Shown here: positions 1-7,571 of the stretch, one piece after another | Numbering within the stretch: position 1 is the first letter of the stretch | How the letters are laid out: every line of letters starts with the position of its first letter | Assembly (NCBI GenBank): GCA_937880065.1 | Contig: CALFMA010000113.1 | Span: 1 to 13,340 of the forward strand | From: an uncultured Ruminococcus sp. | Lineage (GTDB): Bacteria > Bacillota_A > Clostridia > Oscillospirales > Ruminococcaceae | DNA: 13,340 nt | Direction: 5' to 3' | Made by a program: the position numbers and the translations under genes | Notes under the pieces: model-generated | Databases searched by the model: none | The model's input: the letters and a program-made list of their open reading frames with translations, nothing else | Told to the model about the DNA's origin: nothing

Positions 1-3000
1 TAAGTGTCTGTACTGCATCATTTGATTTCAGCCAATTTTCAAGAACGATTTCTTTTTCCTCGTTCTTTTTAAGAGTGAAACTTCTTGGAATTGTTTTTGT
101 TACTATGTATTCTTCATTTTTATACTTAGGATAACACTTATCAACTGTAATTGAACCTATAACAGGTACTATTTTAATTGAGCTTACATTGCTATATTCA
201 GCAGCTGAAATGTCAATATACTTAGTTCCTGTTTCAGAGTCGGTTGAAATCGTATTGTATTCTTTAGTAGGATTACTATCACCACTTCCGTTATCAAATG
301 TTACTTTGATTTTAAATGGATTTTCAGTATTAACATCACCCGGCAATACAAGTCTTACACTATCAATTTCGCCATTATCAGGTGCTGTGATTAATATCTC
401 GTTATCAGTAGTTGTTGTGTCTGTTCCTTCGTCTTCAAGAATTTTAAGAGTTTTTCTTAATCCATATATATTTCGATTTATACTGCTTATATTAACACTA
501 CCGTTTTCAACTGTAATTGTTCTATAACAATAAGTTTCTGCACCGCCGGAAAGCTTTACTCTGAGATAAAGAGTACCACTTACACCTGCAGGTGGTGTAA
601 ATTCTATAATTCTATTATATCCTTGATCTGCAACTAAATTGTACTCTGTTACCTGATGTTTAGTATTGTTTGAATCAGTAATACTAAATTCTTTAATTTC
701 ATTTATGTATTCATCTTCGTCAGTTCTTGATACTGTTACCTTATTTTGACCATTATCGTTACTAAACACGAATTCACAGTTAACTGTAACAGAATTTTCT
801 GCTACTACTGCACCATCTATGGTAGCTGTTACAAGAAAAGTACCTTTGTTTGGCGGAGTATACTTTACTGTCCAACTATTATTACCAGACGTACTAGCAT
901 GCATAGTTTCCCAATGATTGTTTTTATTGTAATAATAAATGTCGAACTGAACAGATTTAGTAGCTTCAATAGTGCCTTCAGGAGTAAAAGTAATAGACAG
1001 TTCATTATCACGAATATAATCATCAAACTTACTATCCCTACTAAATGAAATCGAACCTTTTATTGCAGATGAAACATCACCTCTTTGGAATGTTTGCACA
1101 CCCAAATCATATGACTGACTACCTTTTTCAAGTACAACGTTAACTGTATAAACACCGTCATTAGTTGGGGTGAAATAGAAAGTATATACGCCATTAACGA
1201 TATTACTGGACGGGGTATGATTAAAACTGTTTGGTCCTGTAACAGTTAACTTAGCAACGGCACCTTCAGTAGCGTTAAATACTCTGACTTCTACCTGCCC
1301 ATTTGGATTAACAATTTCAAATTCACCTGTAAGAGTTGATGTATTTTCCTTTACAGTAAACCACTGCTGCTGTGTTTCTCTTTGGCTTCCGTCCTTGGAA
1401 ATAAACGCCTTTACAGAATAACCTCCAGCCTGAGTAGGTCTATAGGTTGCTGTACATTCACCATTATTAACTGTTCCATATAATGCTGTAAGATAATTAT
1501 TGTTCTGATCATATATTGAAAACTGAACGCTTGCACCCTCTGTAGCACCATAAACTTTGAATTCAATTTCACTACCTGTGTTAATCTGACTTGGATTAAT
1601 TGAAAGTTCACCGGTAAGTTCTTGTTGCTCAACCCTGACATTAACGTTTCCTACTTCCTTATCAGGATTTCCATTCAAAAGCATAAATGCCCGGATAGTA
1701 TAGTCACCTGACTGTTCAAAACTAAAATCAGCTGTCCATGTACCATCATCGTTCTTCGTACCATCTGCTTTCCAATTCGGATTACCGTAGGAATCAGATG
1801 CTCTGAATACAATAGTAGCGTCCTTAAGAGCTCCGTCTAATGTCAAACCGCTTAAAGTTACTCCTATTTTATCTCCTGGACGGAAAGCACCGCTTGCTAC
1901 AGTCAACGTACCCAAAATGTTGTTATCATATGTACCATATACATTTGCACCGTAGATAGTCTTTTCCAATCCATTAGCTGTAATTTTTGCGTATACAGGA
2001 ATAGAAATATTAACCAATGTAGGAGTTACAGTATTTCCTGTAAGCGGTTGATTGTAGAAATAATATGTTATTTTTGCATCTTTGTAATTACTTTCACTTA
2101 ATTTAAATTCATATGGTTTAGTATTTGCATTAACTGTATAGTTTGTATCATAACCGGTTAATGCCATATCCTCCTTGAAGTTAACAGTTATTGTGTCGTT
2201 ACGTGTTGCCATCTGTCCATTTTCATCTGTTATTTTTACAATTATAGGAAGGTCTTTTCCAGCAATATATTCAACTAGCTGCCCGTTTTCATCCTTTATT
2301 TCCGTAGAAACGGTATAACTTGTATTATCATTTAAACTAGTCTGAGTTGCTAGTGGGTTTGTATCATCAATAAAGTAATATTCAACTGTTGCATTTTGGG
2401 GTAAACCATTTACCATTATTGTAAAATTGCTACCTGCAGTTACTGACTTAGGAGAAATTTCAACAGTTGCAGCACTAATATCTTTGTCTTTAATTGTTAT
2501 TTTTGATTCAGCTTGTGCAACTTCATAATATACGCCATCAATATTAATAAACGCCTTGACACTATACAGCATATTACCGGCAGAAGTCGGCTCATAATTC
2601 TCAAGTGCACCTTCCTTGTATACATTTTCCTCTTGTAATGGATTACCGTTTACAAAATACTTATAATACAATTTATCGGCACCTGTTGGCAGAGTATCTG
2701 GTGTTGGTGTTAATTTGATTGTATGTCCTACTTCAAATTTCTGATTACCATTCGTATCACGCTCATTTGCTGTAACATCCAACGTCATATTCTGCTTAGC
2801 CTTGATTGTTACAGTTTTTGTGCGTGAAACATCATAAGCATTCTGTACTGTAATATCAAAGCTTTCTACGGGCTTAATCAGCTGTATTGTATAAACACCA
2901 TTATTATCAGGACCAGTACATTTGAAATTCTCGTTTTCAACAATGTTTATATTCTGATCAGGCTTGAGATAGAATTTAATCCTATTGCCTACATCAGCAC

Positions 3001-5080
3001 TACAAATGCCGTCCTCTCCAGTAACAATTGTGATTTTACTATTTTGGTTATTAAAATCTGTATTCGAATACAACTCAAAATTTACAGGAGCTGAAAGCTT
3101 TTTGCCATCTTCCACATCGCCCGCATAAGATCTGTCGCCTTTGCTTTGTGCTATTCTTTCTGATGAATACTTATTATTGCCTGTAAAATCAACTCTTGAA
3201 GGAAGCGCTGCGAAATTCGGATTATTTCCACTCTCAAACAAGCTTACAAACTTAGCATCTTCTTTAATAGCGAACAACGCACCGGGGAGAGGAGCGTTAT
3301 CCTGGTCGATTTTATCAACAGGAATTGCATAACCGGATACCATACCGAAAATGTCAACACCGCCACGGTAAGGTCTGTAACCGAATTCAAGACCGCCGTA
3401 GAATGACTTAGCAATCAACGCACCTGAAAGATGTCCGGGACATTCTTCTGGAGCTGAAGCATCAGCATAAGGAGCAAATATCGTACCGTTGAAGTTACAA
3501 CCATCTACAAATTCAACTGTTGAAGCATTATAGAAATTATAAAGAATATTTGACGAAACAGGATGATTGTTTGTTTCATTACCGCCACTTTTACTGATTT
3601 GATAGTCAGTACCATTAACATGCACTTTAGTTGTTCTACCTTTAATTTCTATTTCCTTATCATCACAGCTGACAATAATGTTAAGATTAAGGTCTGTAAT
3701 TGTATCATTATTATTTGTATACGGACTTTTACCAATTGTAACTCTATCACTTGGCACCTTAATCAAAATATTATCAAAATTTTTCCAGTCATTAACTTTG
3801 AAATATACTGTTTTAGCATCACCGATATTTGTAGCATCTAATGTAAGTGTGTTATTATCGGGTGTGACCGTTATTGCATCAATAGAAGCAAGGCTCAATG
3901 AACGTGCTCTTAAAGTATCAAATGTCTTTGCAAGAATTGTGCTTACATCATCATAGATATAAAACTGTGAAAGCTCATTTACTTCACGTAAATAACTATG
4001 ATCATTTGTAGTTGAACCCATTTCTTCTCTAGAAAGACCGTCACACAGTTCACAAGAATGGTCATAATACAAATGATCACATGGGAAATCATAAGATATA
4101 TCTGCTACTGGACCGTCTTCATCATAATGAAGGGAATCTTTAAGGTTACCAACGATAAATCTCTTGTACGCACCCTCTTCGGGATAAAGCATAACGTCAT
4201 TTCCGTCAGTATGTCTTGGGGCTGTTCTGCCAGTCGGTAATCCATCGTCAAACTTCAATGAAGCATAAGCACCTGTGGTCATTGTACCTACACGGTAAAC
4301 CTTACCACCGATAATACCTGATGCAAAGCCAACTAAATGGCCATATTCATCTGTATCCCAGATAGGTTTAAATTGACCGTAGTCACCTGCACCTATCTGA
4401 TAGTTCCATTTTTTTCCGTTAGGAATACCCTTGAAAATAAGGTCGCCTCCAACAAACATACGTCCCTCGGCATCGGCGTCAAATGCTGTGAAATCACTTT
4501 CAATGAAAGCACAGAAGTCACTTGCAAATCCTAAGAAGTATTCCTGATTAGCAATCAATAAGTTTTCATCAAGTGTCTTACCCGTATCAACCCAATGGGA
4601 TTGACCGTCCATTGGCTCACCAAAAAGAAGTGTATAAAGAGGAAGTGATTCAGGGTTGTAGTGCGTATCATTTTTTCCTACAACATTATTACTTACACCG
4701 TTGATAGGATGTGCATCACCAGGAGTGTAAGTTCCTGTATCCTCATCATATCCGCCGCCTGCATTATAAATATCAATATTTTTTGTTTCATCACTTCCGT
4801 CACCCTTTAAAGCTGCCGAATATTTCAGATAACAAGCTTCTGAGTGAGTATGCAGCTCCTGACCACAAGTGAGGTTACCACCCTCATAACAGCTATCATC
4901 GTGTATGTGTTCAGTTTTACCACATATAAGGATACCCGACATACTATCCGCAGGTTCCATAAGAATAAGCGGAACTATGAAAGTAACGAGCATTGATAAA
5001 GCAGTAAGCATAGCAAGATATCTCTTGTGATGCTTCAATGCGTCCATATGTCTGTAAACAAAATTTTGCAGCTCTTTCAC
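1..5080 (-). CDS. Giant secreted surface adhesin, choice-of-anchor A and SpaA-like domains (3' end beyond window)
   Basis: The minus-strand frame stays open from a GTG at 5080 to the left edge, so at least 1693 residues are visible and the C-terminus (possible sortase signal) is missing. The start follows AGAGAGGTG by about 6 nt, and an in-frame TGA lies just upstream at 5096-5098. Residues 1-21 are basic, 22-41 form a hydrophobic signal/anchor helix. Residues 53-65 and 72-84 are paired Cys/His motifs (C-G-x2-EHIHDDSCY and TCGQELHTHSEACY). Residues about 178-574 match a choice-of-anchor A domain (DAEGRMFVGGD near its start, GTIFAPYADA near its end), with a C-x-H, H-x-C-x2-C cluster inserted. 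A SpaA-like segment follows (VDKIDQDNAPLPGALFAI). From about 690 onward come Ig-like beta-sandwich modules, several ending in forms of Y-x-PT-x2-G-x-Y-x-V. The role is probably adhesion or surface display. Domain calls come from motif recognition, not a profile search. Confidence 0.9.
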   Translation of the reverse strand, partial: MKELQNFVYRHMDALKHHKRYLAMLTALSMLVTFIVPLILMEPADSMSGILICGKTEHIHDDSCYEGGNLTCGQELHTHSEACYLKYSAALKGDGSDETKNIDIYNAGGGYDEDTGTYTPGDAHPINGVSNNVVGKNDTHYNPESLPLYTLLFGEPMDGQSHWVDTGKTLDENLLIANQEYFLGFASDFCAFIESDFTAFDADAEGRMFVGGDLIFKGIPNGKKWNYQIGAGDYGQFKPIWDTDEYGHLVGFASGIIGGKVYRVGTMTTGAYASLKFDDGLPTGRTAPRHTDGNDVMLYPEEGAYKRFIVGNLKDSLHYDEDGPVADISYDFPCDHLYYDHSCELCDGLSREEMGSTTNDHSYLREVNELSQFYIYDDVSTILAKTFDTLRARSLSLASIDAITVTPDNNTLTLDATNIGDAKTVYFKVNDWKNFDNILIKVPSDRVTIGKSPYTNNNDTITDLNLNIIVSCDDKEIEIKGRTTKVHVNGTDYQISKSGGNETNNHPVSSNILYNFYNASTVEFVDGCNFNGTIFAPYADASAPEECPGHLSGALIAKSFYGGLEFGYRPYRGGVDIFGMVSGYAIPVDKIDQDNAPLPGALFAIKEDAKFVSLFESGNNPNFAALPSRVDFTGNNKYSSERIAQSKGDRSYAGDVEDGKKLSAPVNFELYSNTDFNNQNSKITIVTGEDGICSADVGNRIKFYLKPDQNINIVENENFKCTGPDNNGVYTIQLIKPVESFDITVQNAYDVSRTKTVTIKAKQNMTLDVTANERDTNGNQKFEVGHTIKLTPTPDTLPTGADKLYYKYFVNGNPLQEENVYKEGALENYEPTSAGNMLYSVKAFINIDGVYYEVAQAESKITIKDKDISAATVEISPKSVTAGSNFTIMVNGLPQNATVEYYFIDDTNPLATQTSLNDNTSYTVSTEIKDENGQLVEYIAGKDLPIIVKITDENGQMATRNDTITVNFKEDMALTGYDTNYTVNANTKPYEFKLSESNYKDAKITYYFYNQPLTGNTVTPTLVNISIPVYAKITANGLEKTIYGANVYGTYDNNILGTLTVASGAFRPGDKIGVTLSGLTLDGALKDATIVFRASDSYGNPNWKADGTKNDDGTWTADFSFEQSGDYTIRAFMLLNGNPDKEVGNVNVRVEQQELTGELSINPSQINTGSEIEFKVYGATEGASVQFSIYDQNNNYLTALYGTVNNGECTATYRPTQAGGYSVKAFISKDGSQRETQQQWFTVKENTSTLTGEFEIVNPNGQVEVRVFNATEGAVAKLTVTGPNSFNHTPSSNIVNGVYTFYFTPTNDGVYTVNVVLEKGSQSYDLGVQTFQRGDVSSAIKGSISFSRDSKFDDYIRDNELSITFTPEGTIEATKSVQFDIYYYNKNNHWETMHASTSGNNSWTVKYTPPNKGTFLVTATIDGAVVAENSVTVNCEFVFSNDNGQNKVTVSRTDEDEYINEIKEFSITDSNNTKHQVTEYNLVADQGYNRIIEFTPPAGVSGTLYLRVKLSGGAETYCYRTITVENGSVNISSINRNIYGLRKTLKILEDEGTDTTTTDNEILITAPDNGEIDSVRLVLPGDVNTENPFKIKVTFDNGSGDSNPTKEYNTISTDSETGTKYIDISAAEYSNVSSIKIVPVIGSITVDKCYPKYKNEEYIVTKTIPRSFTLKKNEEKEIVLENWLKSNDAVQTL

Positions 5081-5086
5081 AGATAT

Positions 5087-5096
5087 CACCTCTCTT
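5087..5096 (-). promoter_or_regulatory. Ribosome-binding site that fixes the GTG start of the adhesin
   Basis: Read on the minus strand this is AAGAGAGGTG, with AGGTG about 6 nt before the GTG at 5080. The next in-frame ATG is codon 12 (5045-5047) and has no comparable site upstream. Starting there would remove most of the basic N-terminal region, so the GTG is preferred. Confidence 0.65.
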
Positions 5097-5124
5097 CAAA
5101 TTTCACGAATAAGAACGCTGCGTA

Positions 5125-5712
5125 TTAAAGTGGGCTTATAGCCTTAAATGGCCAAACCCTGAATATCAATCTGCCAATGATATATTCATCAGCTATACAA
5201 CCTACCATACTTGTTCGGCTGTCAATAGAAGTTGAACGGTGGTCACCCATTACAAATATTCTGCTTTCGGGAACCTGATATGGTAAATCAATATCACATT
5301 CACCGAGAGCTTTTTCATCAATGTAAGGTTCATCAAGAGCCGTGCCATTGACGTAGACCGTTCCGTCCTCTGTAATGTCTACCCAATCACCCGGAAGACC
5401 AATTACTCTTTTAAGAAGAATCTTGTTATTGAAGTAGAAAGCAATCATATCGCCTTGCTTGTAATTGCTTCGCTTATTACAAATAACAAGTTCATCATTG
5501 TAAAGTGTAGGTGTCATACTTGTTCCTGTAACTCTCAGAACCGGGAGGAACAAGAGAGAAATCAGAACTGAGATAGCCGCTACAACGATAAGCGAATTAA
5601 CGGTAGCAATTATTGTCTTTCTGAAATTCTTCTTATACCGTACTCTTTTTAATTCAGCATAAAACTGATTTGCCGTAGGAATTTCAGGTTTTGTTATTTT
5701 TTCCTTTTCCAT
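5125..5712 (-). CDS. lepB: Type I signal peptidase (membrane serine/lysine protease)
   Basis: This is a 195-aa S26-family signal peptidase that cleaves signal peptides from exported proteins at the outer face of the membrane. From the chosen Met, one membrane helix spans about residues 34-58. It is followed by the box B motif GTSMTPTL with nucleophile Ser65, the general-base Lys101 in LLKRVIGLPGD, and the box E motif VMGDHRSTSIDSR. All catalytic elements are present and the length fits Gram-positive enzymes. The frame is open to an ATG at 5766, but that start has no clear ribosome site and would overlap the upstream gene by 83 nt. The ATG at 5712 has AAAGGG 11 nt upstream and a 29-nt overlap. 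The adhesin begins 44 nt downstream, so this is probably a locus-dedicated peptidase, as in pilus islands. It could also be the general housekeeping enzyme; the symbol reflects family only. Confidence 0.93.
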   Translation of the reverse strand: MEKEKITKPEIPTANQFYAELKRVRYKKNFRKTIIATVNSLIVVAAISVLISLLFLPVLRVTGTSMTPTLYNDELVICNKRSNYKQGDMIAFYFNNKILLKRVIGLPGDWVDITEDGTVYVNGTALDEPYIDEKALGECDIDLPYQVPESRIFVMGDHRSTSIDSRTSMVGCIADEYIIGRLIFRVWPFKAISPL

Positions 5713-5992
5713 TATGTTGTTTGCCCTTTTCATTGGTATTAGCTGTTGTGTTGTTGTTTTCTTCATCCGAGTCGTTTTTCTGCATCATTTCTCTTACAGC
5801 ATCTCTTGTTGCTGACTTGACAGCTTTAGTAATTTTTTTCAATTCATTTTCTGAAAGACTAAGCTGTTGATTTTCCATGATTTTTTTCAGCGACTCATTT
5901 TCTTTTGTAAGCTCCTCTATTTCCTTTTGGAGATAATAGAGAATTTCAAGTAGGTCGGCTCGTTTTAATTTTTTTATTTCCTTTTCTGTCAT
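5684..5992 (-). CDS. Small charged coiled-coil protein, first gene of the adhesin operon
   Basis: This 102-aa protein has no signal peptide or membrane segment. Residues about 3-43 are a heptad-like, Lys/Glu/Leu-rich coiled coil (KRADLLEILYYLQKEIEEL is typical). Residues 47-72 form a second amphipathic helix, and the last 30 residues are low-complexity, rich in Asn, Lys, Thr and Gly. The N-terminal pattern KKLKRADLLEIL resembles small cytoplasmic proteins that I recall beside signal peptidases and surface proteins in Clostridia, but I cannot name a family. The start has GGAG about 9 nt upstream, and the 3' end overlaps lepB by 29 nt, which implies translational coupling. It is the promoter-proximal gene of the operon. 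A scaffolding or regulatory role for secretion is a guess. Confidence 0.75.
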   Translation of the reverse strand: MTEKEIKKLKRADLLEILYYLQKEIEELTKENESLKKIMENQQLSLSENELKKITKAVKSATRDAVREMMQKNDSDEENNNTTANTNEKGKQHNGKGKNNKT

Positions 5993-6047
5993 TTCGTTTA
6001 CTCCATCTCATTTAACAATTAACGTGTAAAATTCATTCGTTTTTATA

Positions 6048-6076
6048 ATTATACTACAAGTAGCGAACAAAGTCAA
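6048..6076 (-). promoter_or_regulatory. Sigma-A promoter of the coiled-coil/lepB/adhesin operon
   Basis: On the minus strand the -35 is TTGACT (6071-6076), the spacer is exactly 17 bp (6054-6070), and the -10 is TATAAT (6048-6053). That is one mismatch from full consensus. Transcription should start near 6041, leaving a leader of about 50 nt before the ATG at 5992. No other comparably good promoter was seen before the downstream genes, so all three probably share it. Confidence 0.85.
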
Positions 6077-6109
6077 TAATTTGAGTCTATAATCTACAAT
6101 TAATACAAA

Positions 6110-6143
6110 CTTTTGAAGCATTTGTATACAAAATGCACAAAAG
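6110..6143. promoter_or_regulatory. 34-bp imperfect palindrome, candidate operator
   Basis: The left arm is CTTTTGAAGCATTTGTA and the right arm is TACAAAATGCACAAAAG. They are reverse complements except for one inserted or missing base in each of two places, and the central 12 bp (TTTGTATACAAA, 6121-6132) is perfect. The site lies about 34 bp upstream of the -35 box of the adhesin operon. Neither strand has a T-run after it, which argues against a terminator. Binding by a dimeric regulator, as activator site or operator, is an inference. Confidence 0.45.
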
Positions 6144-6330
6144 AGCGATTTACTAATAGTATTATTTAACACGAATATTACCCAATTCAGTCGTTTATTT
6201 TCTCAATATTAATTGCGTTTTAATATTTTGTAAATTTGTATTTTTTCTTAATCAGCCTAATTTTCACTTTGTTCTTATGCCGTTTACGAAAAGTTCATAA
6301 TCATAAACGCAATATCCTCCCCTCGCCCTA

Positions 6331-6359
6331 TTGACTTCAAATCAATAATGTGGTAAAAT
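6331..6359 (+). promoter_or_regulatory. Sigma-A promoter of the zinc-ribbon membrane protein
   Basis: The -35 is TTGACT (6331-6336), the spacer is 17 bp and the -10 is TAAAAT (6354-6359). Transcription would begin about 6366, leaving a leader of nearly 100 nt before the ATG at 6463. Confidence 0.75.
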
Positions 6360-6364
6360 TTAAT

Positions 6365-6407
6365 TAGGAGGAAGTAATATCAATCCTCCCTACCTTATTA
6401 TATAGGG
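6365..6407 (+). promoter_or_regulatory. 5' leader with two mutually exclusive hairpins
   Basis: The transcript should begin almost exactly at a stem GGAGGA (6367-6372) / TCCTCC (6384-6389) with an 11-nt loop. The bases CCCTA (6388-6392), which partly belong to that stem, can instead pair with TAGGG (6403-6407). The first arm is also a perfect Shine-Dalgarno sequence with no good start codon after it, so the hairpin may hide it or protect the 5' end. The stems are visible; the function is inferred. Confidence 0.4.
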
Positions 6408-6462
6408 AATATAAAATGTTATTCTTCGTAGCTAAAAATATATTTCAAGAGAGGTTATCAAT

Positions 6463-7149
6463 ATGGCATATTGTAAATTCTGCGGAAAAGAACTTGGCGA
6501 GGACAACAAATGCACCTGTGCCGAATTTCAGGATAATGAAAAAAGAGCTGATGAAATGATAAAAAAGACATCTCCCGATGAAGATGCTCCTATAAAGCGT
6601 GGCGGAGCGTTCAAATACATAATCGGTGTGCTTGCACTTATACTTATTATTACACTTGTTATCTTAATTATGTCCGCTGCCGGAGCATACAAATCCCCCA
6701 TCAAAGACCTGACAAAAGGAATTCGCCAGAGCAAATCCGAACTTATCATTGATTCAATCTATACGGAAAATACCAAGGCTGAGTTGAGTGTAAAAGCCAA
6801 GGAACAGGGACTTACATGGGAGGAATTCATCAAAAACCACGATAAATCCGTTGAATCCGCTATGGACGGTGCAGGAATCAAGCGTTTAAAGGTGGATATT
6901 CTCGCCAAGGAAAAAATAAGCGGCAGCAATTTCGATAAAATTGAAAGACACTACAAAAACAACTACAATGCCGAAGCTAAAAAGGCATACCGTTTAGAGG
7001 TTGAGTTCTCATACAAGGAAAACGGCATTAAAACAACATCAAGCGGTTGGATTTGCGTGGTTAAACTTAAAGGCGAAGGTTGGAAATATTGTCATAAACA
7101 CAGCAATGATAAATTTGATTTCATTGAAAATTCAATTAAATTCGAGTAA
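6463..7149 (+). CDS. Zinc-ribbon, single-pass membrane protein with extracytoplasmic domain
   Basis: This 228-aa protein starts with a short cytoplasmic zinc ribbon (Cys4, Cys7, Cys17, Cys19: C-x2-C then C-x-C). A charged linker follows, then one transmembrane helix at about residues 52-73. The C-terminal part, about 150 residues, is predicted to lie outside the membrane. The external part mixes Lys-rich helices (GLTWEEFIKNHDKSVESAMD) with a C-terminal beta-rich segment ending in YCHKHSNDKFDF, and recalls the NTF2-like domains found in other zinc-ribbon membrane proteins of Firmicutes. The start has AGAGAGG about 8 nt upstream. It is a single-gene unit with its own promoter and terminator, divergent from the adhesin operon. 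Its function is unknown; envelope sensing is a possibility suggested only by the topology. Confidence 0.88.
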   Translation: MAYCKFCGKELGEDNKCTCAEFQDNEKRADEMIKKTSPDEDAPIKRGGAFKYIIGVLALILIITLVILIMSAAGAYKSPIKDLTKGIRQSKSELIIDSIYTENTKAELSVKAKEQGLTWEEFIKNHDKSVESAMDGAGIKRLKVDILAKEKISGSNFDKIERHYKNNYNAEAKKAYRLEVEFSYKENGIKTTSSGWICVVKLKGEGWKYCHKHSNDKFDFIENSIKFE

Positions 7150-7153
7150 TATT

Positions 7154-7189
7154 AAAGGCATCGGTTAAGTTCCGATGCCTTTGTTTTTT
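7154..7189 (+). terminator. Rho-independent terminator of the zinc-ribbon gene
   Basis: A perfect 11-bp stem AAAGGCATCGG / CCGATGCCTTT (7154-7164 and 7172-7182) with a 7-nt loop is followed by GTTTTTT. It begins 5 nt after the stop codon. Confidence 0.95.
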
Positions 7190-7230
7190 GACTATTTCTA
7201 TAATTTTGTCGATTTATTTAAAATATATAC

Positions 7231-7265
7231 ACTTTGTGTTCTTTAGATTTTCTTATACACAAAGT
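7231..7265. repeat. 9-bp inverted repeat ACTTTGTGT / ACACAAAGT
   Basis: The perfect arms 7231-7239 and 7257-7265 are separated by 17 nt. It lies in the AT-rich spacer, about 290 bp upstream of the regulator's promoter. It could be a protein-binding site or a weak hairpin. No T-run follows it. Confidence 0.35.
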
Positions 7266-7335
7266 AATTTTCGCAAATTTCATCAAATTTTAATCAACTT
7301 TTTCTAAAATTAGACTTATAATTCCAATTTTTGCC

Positions 7336-7385
7336 TATATAAGGTTTTTTCAGACACACAATCAAACCTCAATTTTCCTTATATA
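7336..7385. repeat. Inverted repeat TATATAAGG / CCTTATATA with a competing inner stem
   Basis: The perfect 9-bp arms are 7336-7344 and 7377-7385. Within them, AGGTTT (7342-7347) can pair with AAACCT (7364-7369). The two pairings share bases 7342-7344, so they exclude each other. No promoter is evident immediately upstream, so transcription is not established. Confidence 0.3.
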
Positions 7386-7556
7386 CAAATAAATATACTT
7401 CCTATAAATTTTACTTAGGGTACATTTTCGCCCTAAAAAATCACCTGATTTTTATAAAAAGCACGTAAATTTTAACAAAAAACAAGTGCCTCATTTGTCA
7501 ATAACGCTGATTTTAATATAAATTAACAAAAAAGACTTTTAATTTTATTCTATTCG

Positions 7557-7565
7557 TGATATAAT
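7557..7565 (+). promoter_or_regulatory. Extended -10 promoter of the ROK regulator
   Basis: TGATATAAT fits the extended -10 consensus TGnTATAAT exactly. The -35 region is poor, which is usual for extended -10 promoters. Transcription would start about 7572, nearly 380 nt before the regulator's ATG. Confidence 0.6.
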
Positions 7566-7571
7566 ATATTT

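Larger units (their letters stand above)
5993..6462. other. Divergent intergenic region between the adhesin operon and the zinc-ribbon gene
   Basis: This is about 470 bp of AT-rich DNA with no supportable gene. It holds outward-facing sigma-A promoters on each strand, a 34-bp imperfect palindrome, and a structured leader before the plus-strand gene, all listed separately. A weak 6-bp inverted repeat (CGTTTA/TAAACG) near 6281-6308 is also visible and may be chance. Between about 6145 and 6280 I see nothing beyond AT-rich sequence. Confidence 0.7.
7190..7556. other. AT-rich intergenic region without a gene
   Basis: About 370 bp of very AT-rich sequence with no supportable coding frame lies between the terminator and the regulator's promoter. 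It contains two 9-bp inverted repeats, listed separately, and smaller potential hairpins: TTAGGG/CCCTAA near 7416-7437, and an AAAAATC/GATTTTT stem with a 4-nt loop right after it. In DNA this AT-rich the short stems may arise by chance. Confidence 0.6.

Noticed and set aside
189..4534. Several plus-strand open frames of 60-112 codons
   Set aside because: They are antisense to the giant adhesin frame, which is uninterrupted across the region and gives recognisable domains; none has a good ribosome site or recognisable product.
5713..5766. N-terminal extension of the signal peptidase to the ATG at 5766
   Set aside because: It would overlap the upstream gene by 83 nt and lacks a ribosome site; the ATG at 5712 is better supported.
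6416..6558. Short frame of about 47 codons beginning in the leader of the zinc-ribbon gene
   Set aside because: It overlaps the zinc-ribbon start in another frame, and the zinc-ribbon gene has a better ribosome site and clear Cys motifs.
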